Shown here: piece after piece, positions 7,032 through 7,541 of the stretch
Numbering within the stretch: the stretch's first letter is position 1
How the letters are laid out: every line of letters starts with the position of its first letter
Source of the DNA: Victivallales bacterium
GTDB taxonomy: Bacteria; Verrucomicrobiota; Lentisphaeria; Oligosphaerales; Oligosphaeraceae
Direction: 5' to 3'
NCBI GenBank assembly: GCA_017615955.1
Contig: JAFZZD010000271.1
Location: 1 to 7,541 of the forward strand
Length of the DNA stretch: 7,541 nt
Notes under the pieces: model-generated
Databases searched by the model: none
What the model saw: the letters and a program-made list of their open reading frames with translations, nothing else
What the model was told of the DNA's origin: nothing
Position numbers and translations under genes: made by a program

Positions 7032-7342
7032 GCTGCAATCTAAAAATGGTATTGCTGATATACAATATTTCCATCAACGACGAGGTAATGGCACTTTTCG
7101 AAGGCAGCGGCGCACCCTGCTTCACGCAGTGGCCACGTGTAGTGGGAAAAGGCGTCACCACAGGGCCTAAAATGGACAACGACGTGTGGCCTGGCGCAAA
7201 CTCCGCGATCATGACCATTCTGCCAGAAGACAGGGCGAAAAAACTGTTTGACGATATCCAGGCCATCAGAAACGAAATCGGCTCCCACGAAGGCATCAAG
7301 GCATTCATCCTGCCTATCGAGGCTATGACTGGAGACATTTGA
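7028..7342 (+). CDS. Small PII-like (ferredoxin-fold) protein coupled to the RND pump
   Basis: The 104-aa soluble protein has no signal peptide or membrane segment, so it should act in the cytoplasm. Its predicted order is strand (KMVLLIYNI), helix (INDEVMALFEGSG), strand (FTQWPRVVGKG), a loop rich in Gly/Pro/Asp/Asn (VTTGPKMDNDVWPG), strand (ANSAIMTILP), helix (EDRAKKLFDDIQAIRNEIG) and strand (GIKAFILPIEAM). This is the beta-alpha-beta-beta-alpha-beta layout of PII and PII-like proteins, with the long loop where PII has its T-loop. Small PII-like proteins, such as the DUF3240 type, are known beside RND pump genes. The start overlaps the pump stop as ATGA and has a perfect ribosome binding site, so production is tied to the pump. 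A sensor or modulator role is inference; the ligand is unknown. A conserved hypothetical label would be the cautious alternative. Confidence 0.75.
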   Translation: MSCNLKMVLLIYNISINDEVMALFEGSGAPCFTQWPRVVGKGVTTGPKMDNDVWPGANSAIMTILPEDRAKKLFDDIQAIRNEIGSHEGIKAFILPIEAMTGDI

Positions 7343-7380
7343 TACACTTTCCATAAATGCAAATAGATTCGTACCTGCCA

Positions 7381-7469
7381 GACGCGGATGGCGGTCACGC
7401 GTCCTGACGCGCGGCCACTGGCCGCGCGGAATAATGTGCCGCACGGAATAGTGCTGGGCTTTTCGCCCC
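7381..7469. repeat. GC-rich hairpin cluster downstream of the operon
   Basis: Three stems lie in this gene-free tail. GACGCG/CGCGTC spans 7381-7403 with an 11-base loop. CGCGCGGCC/GGCCGCGCG spans 7408-7428, a perfect 9-bp stem with loop ACT. A shorter GGGC/GCCC stem spans 7456-7468 with loop TTTTC. The middle stem could slow or end transcription, but no T-run follows it, so a classical intrinsic terminator is not supported. An imperfect 17-base tandem duplication (7422-7438 and 7439-7455, 13 of 17 matching) overlaps the cluster. The organisation resembles the inner part of the element at 3679-3820. Confidence 0.6.
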
Positions 7470-7480
7470 ACGCCCCTAAC

Positions 7481-7508
7481 ATTCCACTGTCCACTGTCCA
7501 CTGCCCAC
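7481..7508. repeat. Third heptamer array, TGTCCAC orientation
   Basis: Four tandem heptamers are present: ATTCCAC, TGTCCAC, TGTCCAC, TGCCCAC. They have the same unit and orientation as the right arm of the element at 3679-3820, and again follow GC-rich hairpins. No GTGGACA arm is visible on the left side of this cluster, so it looks like a half or decayed copy of the composite element. Confidence 0.8.
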
Positions 7509-7526
7509 TTTAGTTACTGATACCCA

Positions 7527-7541
7527 ATGAAGGCTGAATAC
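7527..7541 (+). CDS. Possible start of a further gene, cut by the window end
   Basis: ATG at 7527 is followed by four sense codons (MKAEY) to the end of the window. There is no Shine-Dalgarno. The only support is position: the ATG lies 18 bases after a heptamer array, much as the pump gene starts 19 bases after its array, and the pump gene also lacks a Shine-Dalgarno. Five codons are too few to judge coding potential. Confidence 0.2.

Noticed and set aside
7408..7469. Rho-independent terminator after the PII-like gene
   Set aside because: The stems are strong but no T-run follows; the only Ts are in the loop of the weak stem at 7456-7468.

Overview
The window holds one complete efflux operon on the + strand. 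In order it encodes a TetR-family regulator (225-899), a TolC-type outer-membrane factor (916-2226), a periplasmic adaptor of the HlyD/AcrA family (2260-3675), an RND inner-membrane pump (3837-7031) and a small PII-like protein (7028-7342). All five frames are intact. An outer-membrane channel together with a periplasmic adaptor means a diderm (Gram-negative-type) bacterium. The dispersed GTGGACA/TGTCCAC heptamer arrays and GC-rich hairpins in the gaps recall repeat-rich genomes such as Lentisphaerota/Verrucomicrobiota-type, planctomycete or cyanobacterial lineages. The sequence alone does not settle the phylum.

Layout: 1-224 is intergenic. It carries two overlapping GC-rich hairpins (18-50) and then an AT-rich stretch with a possible promoter and a good ribosome binding site for the regulator. 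The regulator and channel genes are 16 bases apart, and the channel and adaptor genes 33 bases apart. The 161-base gap between adaptor and pump is almost filled by a composite palindromic repeat: heptamer arrays pointing in opposite directions form 23-bp perfect inverted arms around three hairpins. The pump and PII-like genes overlap (ATGA) and share a perfect Shine-Dalgarno. The 199-base tail (7343-7541) holds another set of hairpins and a third heptamer array, then an ATG at 7527 that may begin the next gene.

How it fits together: the three transport proteins should form a tripartite pump that moves a small amphiphilic substrate or drug from the inner membrane or periplasm to the outside, driven by protons. 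The TetR protein, encoded first in the same transcript, probably represses its own operon until a ligand binds. The PII-like protein is translationally coupled to the pump, which suggests a cytoplasmic accessory or sensor role; its function is not established here. The substrate cannot be read from the sequence.

The least ordinary parts are the composite repeat lodged inside the operon just upstream of a pump gene that has no Shine-Dalgarno, the reappearance of the same heptamer array in front of the next possible start codon, and the coupled PII-like gene.
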